From Nemertoderma westbladi (taxonomy: Eukaryota; Xenacoelomorpha; Nemertodermatida; Nemertodermatidae): DNA of 22,572 nucleotides. Of this stretch, positions 18,104 to 22,572 are shown piece after piece (the stretch's first letter is position 1; each line of letters begins with the position of its first letter). The notes beneath the pieces are model-generated. The model searched no databases. It was given only the letters and a program-made list of their open reading frames with translations, and was not told the DNA's origin. Location of the stretch: assembly GCA_032718475.1 (NCBI GenBank), contig JAUCBJ010003652.1, positions 1-22,572 of the forward strand, written 5' to 3'. The position numbers and the translations under genes are program-made.

Positions 18104-18253
18104 TATAGTATGATGTTAGCTCGAGTCGAAGTAGGCAAGAGCATGCAATGTGGTATAGTATGATGTTAGCTCGAGTCGAAGTAGGCAAGAGCATGCAATG
18201 TGGTATAGTATGATGTTAGCTCGAGTCGAAGTAGGCAAGAGCATGCAATGTGG
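18104..18253 (+). repeat. Three perfect 50-bp tandem repeats
   Basis: The unit starts TATAGTATGATGTTAGCTCG and ends GCATGCAATGTGG. Copies at 18104, 18154 and 18204 are identical as far as I can read. Perfect identity points to recent expansion. Confidence 0.95.
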
Positions 18254-19822
18254 TTTGAAACTAACTTTAAGTTAGCATGAGAAAACAATTTGGTGCGAAT
18301 TTGACGCAAAAGAGTAGCTATAGGTTTCGAGCAGTGTGGGACAATCTCTATGTAATAATAGACAATATTTTTTTGCATTTAATATTTAAAAATCTACGCT
18401 CATTAAAAAAGTACTTTTTTATAAATATATTCGGCAATGGAGAAAATTCGAGCGTCTATAGAACTTGAATTCTTTTAAAGGATTTGAGAAAGGAGAAGTT
18501 AAACAGATTGATGATGTTAAACTCAGCTAGATTGCTCTAAGTATGGCGACTTATATGTCCAGTGCGGTCCCCCCAGAACTGCACTCCCAGAGGAAACTTT
18601 GTTAAACTACCAATATTAATGCTTTTGCATTCGTAGCATTTCGTATTTACAATATCAGTGAGCGGCGAGCCATTGTGAGACGGAGATAAATCAAGTTAAC
18701 CGGTAAAGTAACAATCTATAATCCGCCGGACGAATTAATTACGTTGGTCGAACTTAATCCGCATGGAATTACAGTTTGCAGGGTATCCTGGTATCAATTT
18801 ATATCAGTTCTACATTCCTACCTCATATGCCTGGTTAATTTCTGATCTGTATTGTTTCAACTGTTATTCTGATATCCTCAACTAATTGACCAGACGCCAG
18901 AACCATCTAAGTGTTGATCAATTTGGTGAGTTGATGTTTCATATTTGAGTATTGCGATTTGCAATTCTCTTCTTAATTTCGATAAGAAATTGAAATGTTA
19001 TCCTGTTATATAATACCTGCCGGATTTTGGTTTGTAGGAGACAGCGTATTATAATTTGATTTAAATTCTTGGACCAGCTCGTGAGTGTCAATGCTAATTT
19101 ATAGACACTATTTGAAGGCTTTTTAACTACATTTTAGTGTTATATTTTATTTGTAACCAATGTAACATAAAGGACCCCTTTGGAAACAAGCTGAACATTT
19201 ATTTACTCACTATTAGATGTTGCTACACAAGGCTTCATTCTATTACAAATTCTAAATGGCTTGGTTTTTCTAGGTTACGTGCCTTTGTTATCTCGGAGGC
19301 CCCTATCACAAGCCGAGCAAATTTTACTTCTAAAGGATTGATAATATATATCAGAAAATGAAATAAAAAATGTGTATTGGCATAATAATTAAAATATTAG
19401 TCCTGTATTTAAATATATTAATATAATCATTAACTTATTTTACATTTTTTTAATCATCATATATTTATGGAGGCACTAGACCTTGGCCTGGTCGATCTAT
19501 TCCTAAATCCGGCCTTGATCCCTGCATCAAACAAAGTATATATTACCTTCTAAATAAATTAACGTAAAATGTCAAATGCAACCAGTATACAACTGCTCGA
19601 TGCCTGTAAAAGCCCCAATAAACAATAGACAATAAAAGCACCAATAAAATATATATATATTTATTTTATTTCATTTATTTCATTATCTCATTATATTTAA
19701 ATATATATTTTCTGACCCTGCAACTTGCAATAATAGCATATAGCATCTGTTTGCTACAGCCTGCTCGTTTTAACTCTACTATTAACTTGAAAATGAACAC
19801 TTATCATAATCGTTAACGAAGT
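18254..19822. other. Gene-free AT-rich stretch
   Basis: I see no supported gene. Open frames are under 75 codons without recognisable domains. AT-rich low-complexity runs occur near 19420-19450 and 19645-19700, the latter made of TATATA and TTTATTTCATT words. Confidence 0.5.
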
Positions 19823-19856
19823 ATAGATTGAAGTGAACGCATGAAGAACCATTAAT

Positions 19857-20033
19857 ATTAATTGATAATTTTATTATTTAATTAATCGTCAAGCAAGTGA
19901 AGTAAAAAACCTTACCGGTAGGTATGCAAGTATGTAATAAACTAAAAAGCAACTGGACCTAGACGGTTGTATGCAACCAGCTGGCGGCGGTCAGCTGAGA
20001 GGTTTCGCCTCACGAAGAAAGGCATTCTCCCCA
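19857..20033 (+). repeat. Left long inverted repeat of the 2.4-kb element
   Basis: It pairs with 22083-22279. Similarity fades outward into AT-rich sequence at about 19857 and inward after GGCATTC at 20033. It contains the palindrome ACCTTACCGGTAGGT. Confidence 0.75.
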
Positions 20034-22082
20034 GGAGGCCAAGCCAATAAATGACATTTAGAGCGTGAAGTCCCAAAGGGAGAAGGAACGGACAATGAAA
20101 CAAAGAGATACCAGTAACTATCAACTGGGAAGCAGCACCACAAATTTGCGCCAATCACGTTTCGGCTTGTCGATAATGGGCCGGCGAGTGCGAATATAAT
20201 GCATTTCAAGCTTTTGCAGATCAGGCAACAATGGGTGCCGTGCAATTAATTTGAAATTTTTCAAAAACTAGAAAGGCCAGACTTTGCCTACCCCTAGAAA
20301 GGTCAAGTGTGTCAATTTTGACACACACCATTATTCAGTGTAAATTCACCCCAATTGTCTGCCTATTCGAGCCATATTATAATCTCATCAACAACATCTA
20401 ACAACATATTTGCAGTATAGCATGATCGTTAATGCTAAATATACCATAAATGTATCATTTTGGCTATATACCAGTCTATCATCATATGTAGGCCCTATGT
20501 AGTCCTACTTATGGTATTTTAGTTAGCTATAACATTATTTTGACAGCATAGCATTATAAGTAATGATATATATTGCATATCATATCTTAATATCGAGATT
20601 AAAAGAATATAAATTCTGGACATACTAAAAGAGCTGTAATAATTAGGTCGATATGGTCTGGAGTGGTTGTTATTTAGGCTCGAACATAGCAACAACGGCT
20701 TTGTATCATAGCATTATAGACCATGCTATGTCGAACGCGATGGCTATATTTGGTGCAATATTAGTATTCAAATCAGTACCAATAGTCCATAAACCGGTTT
20801 CCAATATCATATTACATATAATATGTAATTTACAAGTATTACAATGTATATTACAATAAATAAATTGAATAAATTCTATAAAAGTTACAATATTATTGTA
20901 TCTACACAAGTCTACCCTAAGCACTAATGCGTCCGGGATCCTGTGCTTTCTAGTACAGTACACAGCAGGCAAGCAAATATTATTTAGAAGAACGTAAAAA
21001 GAAATATTAATAGGAATTTAGCTTAGGGGTATATTTTCTACGGTGTAGGTGGTCGTCTTGTTCGTCTTATCGTAATATATTTTTTATCCGGAATTACAAT
21101 AAAGAAACTAAATGTCATCAGTTCTTATTATTTTACTTGCGCGACCGACTATGCCGTGCATTGTACTACAACTGTTAGACCACAACAAACATGTATGGTG
21201 GCTGGGTTTCATACGATCCTATTATTATAATACTATATCGAATTCAGTTATTGGTATATCAGTTTCGCAAACACCTAATGATACAGTCCTACCCGTACTC
21301 ATCGGTACTCACTAGTCATTTTAGTGTCTTGGCCTTTACAGTTACATGATACAGTTAGGTACTGTGCGTACATACTTTATCAACGGTTACTCTCTTTACC
21401 GTTAGTTCTTTACATCATTGTAACCAAATATGTCCTAGGACCTAGAGCATCAAATTGCAGATACCGAACCAAAAAGCTTGTCTTTAGTAAAACAATAAAA
21501 ATAGAAATACCTGTTAGAATTTTACACCACAGAAGTTCAAAAGTAATTATAAATTATATGTCACAACATGGCCTAGTTGAAAGAAGGCTGCTTAATGTGC
21601 TTTTTTTTTATAACTAAATGTTTAAACTTCACCACAAACAATCTCTCCAAAACCACCTGTAACAGGAAAAGTAAGATATAATAAGGACAAACGAGTTTCA
21701 GAATCAGATGCGAGTTAAAATTTGAGTCTAGAATCGGCCAGAGAAAATATTTAGTTTTTTTTAACTTTGTTAACTTTGAACTTGTAAAATTTTCTTAGTA
21801 GGGATGGCTGTAAAAAAAAATTTTACTCCATGAGCTTGTAGAACTTTCTAAAGTAGTAAGACTTCGGAAAATGTACACCCACAGTCATGAGATAATGCAT
21901 GTGAGGCATCAAAGTCGAAATTGGTCCTGGTTCTATCTAACGCGTTCGATCAGGTGTTGTTTGATAGTGTGTTAAACATATTCCCACTTACAAGAGGGGC
22001 AAGATAATGAATGAATACACGACGTTAGAAGCAAGAATACTTGGGACAGGGTGTTTCAGAGATGGGAGCAAACAGATCGGTT
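20034..22082. other. Interior of the inverted-repeat element, no clear gene
   Basis: I see no transposase motif. ATG-initiated frames of 67-68 codons (20653-20859 and 21112-21315) are hydrophobic and unconvincing. A 97-codon frame at 21324-21617 opens at GTG. A near-continuous palindrome, GTGTGTCAA-TT-TTGACACAC, lies at 20307-20326. Confidence 0.5.
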
Positions 22083-22279
22083 GAATGTCTTCCTTCGTGA
22101 GGCGAAACCTACCGGTCAGCTGACAGTCGTCAGCTAATCACTGATTCTGATTGTATGCAACCGTCTAGGTCCAGTTGCTTTTTAGTTTATTACATACTTG
22201 TATACCTACCGGTAAGGGTTTTTTATTTAACTTGCTTGACCATTAAATTAAATAATATAATTAACCTCATCAATTAACC
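22083..22279 (-). repeat. Right long inverted repeat of the 2.4-kb element
   Basis: Reverse-complement partner of 19857-20033, with small indels. The stretch CAGCTGACAGTCGTCAGCTAA (22118-22138) is an extra inverted pair not matched exactly on the left. Confidence 0.75.
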
Positions 22280-22465
22280 TTAACGAAGTTTATGTATGTA
22301 ACAAATAAGTAGCATTTTGATTTCCATCAGAATCTATAATGAGTCGCAATTAGTCTTGCTCTTTGTCCAGCTGCCGCCACAAACTTAAACCACGAACTAC
22401 AATAGCCAAAAATAAAAATGGACAATAAGTAAATCAGTTTATAATTAAGTCACTTTGTGGCACTG

Positions 22466-22505
22466 TTTGTGGGTGCGACACTGACTTTGTGGGTGCGACA
22501 CTGAC
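22466..22505 (+). repeat. Two 20-bp tandem copies
   Basis: TTTGTGGGTGCGACACTGAC is present twice without change at 22466-22485 and 22486-22505. The rest of 22290-22572 shows no gene. Confidence 0.85.
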
Positions 22506-22572
22506 TTTATTTTCAAAAGGCACATCACGAGTCTCAATAACTCGACCCATTAGTCTCTAGGTTCTTGTTCTT

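Larger units (their letters stand above)
19823..22279. mobile_element. Non-autonomous DNA element with long inverted repeats
   Basis: A stretch of roughly 180-190 bases at 19857-20033 recurs inverted at 22083-22279. Shared blocks include GTCAAGCAAGT, CTTACCGGTAGGTAT, a long match around AAGTATGTAATAAACTAAAA and GGACCTAGACGGTTG, CAGCTGA and GGTTTCGCCTCACGAAG. TTAACGAAGT lies just outside on both sides (19813-19822 and 22280-22289), a possible 10-bp target duplication. Long inverted repeats with a 9-11 bp duplication would suit a Mutator-like element; this is inference. No transposase was recognised inside. Confidence 0.65.

Noticed and set aside
19942-20245. Overlapping minus-strand frames of 70 and 84 codons
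   Set aside because: They lie across the long inverted repeat in two phases and show no domain.
21112-21617. Pair of short frames as a broken transposase
   Set aside because: No catalytic triad, recombinase motif or zinc-binding pattern could be identified.
1-22572. tRNA or rRNA genes
   Set aside because: No A/B-box pair with a cloverleaf and no rRNA-like segment was found by eye.

Overview
The window looks like AT-rich nuclear DNA of an invertebrate animal. Both reverse-transcriptase families in it are metazoan-type, there are no bacterial operon features, and gene-free stretches are long. The recurrent TAGGCCTA-like words (for example near 7400 and 15020) remind me of echinoderm and other deuterostome genomes, but that is a weak clue and no species can be named.

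Layout. Positions 1-1131 form a densely structured, non-coding leader. It holds two diverged direct copies of a foldable unit (period 162 bp), a three-stem junction at 347-430 and several further hairpins. They stand in front of one intact 1419-codon open frame (1132-5391). Its protein has a central charged helical region, one N-terminal Cys/His cluster, three consecutive C-terminal zinc knuckles and a very basic tail. I recognise no family; the general plan is that of a Gag, nucleocapsid or coat protein. More hairpins follow its stop codon (5451-5588). Together 1-5590 look like one unit, possibly the 3' part of a larger viral or retroelement-like unit that begins left of the window. Positions 5590-8478 contain no convincing gene.

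Positions 8479-14684 are a nest of retroelements: the endonuclease end of one Penelope-like element (minus strand), a perfect 13-bp-arm palindrome, a 5'-truncated non-LTR element, and then a well-preserved Penelope-like element (9450-14671) bounded by a 13-bp direct repeat. This element encodes reverse transcriptase plus GIY-YIG nuclease, carries a minisatellite of about 23 units of mainly 98 bp behind the gene, and ends with RNA stems and a candidate hammerhead ribozyme.

Positions 14685-17129 are gene-free with small repeats and inverted repeats. At 17143-18020 lies a second, nearly identical copy of the non-LTR element in opposite orientation with a 13-bp target duplication. Three perfect 50-bp repeats follow (18104-18253). 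Between about 19823 and 22279 is a non-autonomous DNA element with long inverted repeats and a possible 10-bp target duplication. The remainder to 22572 shows only a 20-bp tandem duplication.

The candidates for something undescribed are the orphan zinc-knuckle protein with its structured flanks and the ribozyme/minisatellite-bearing Penelope-like element.
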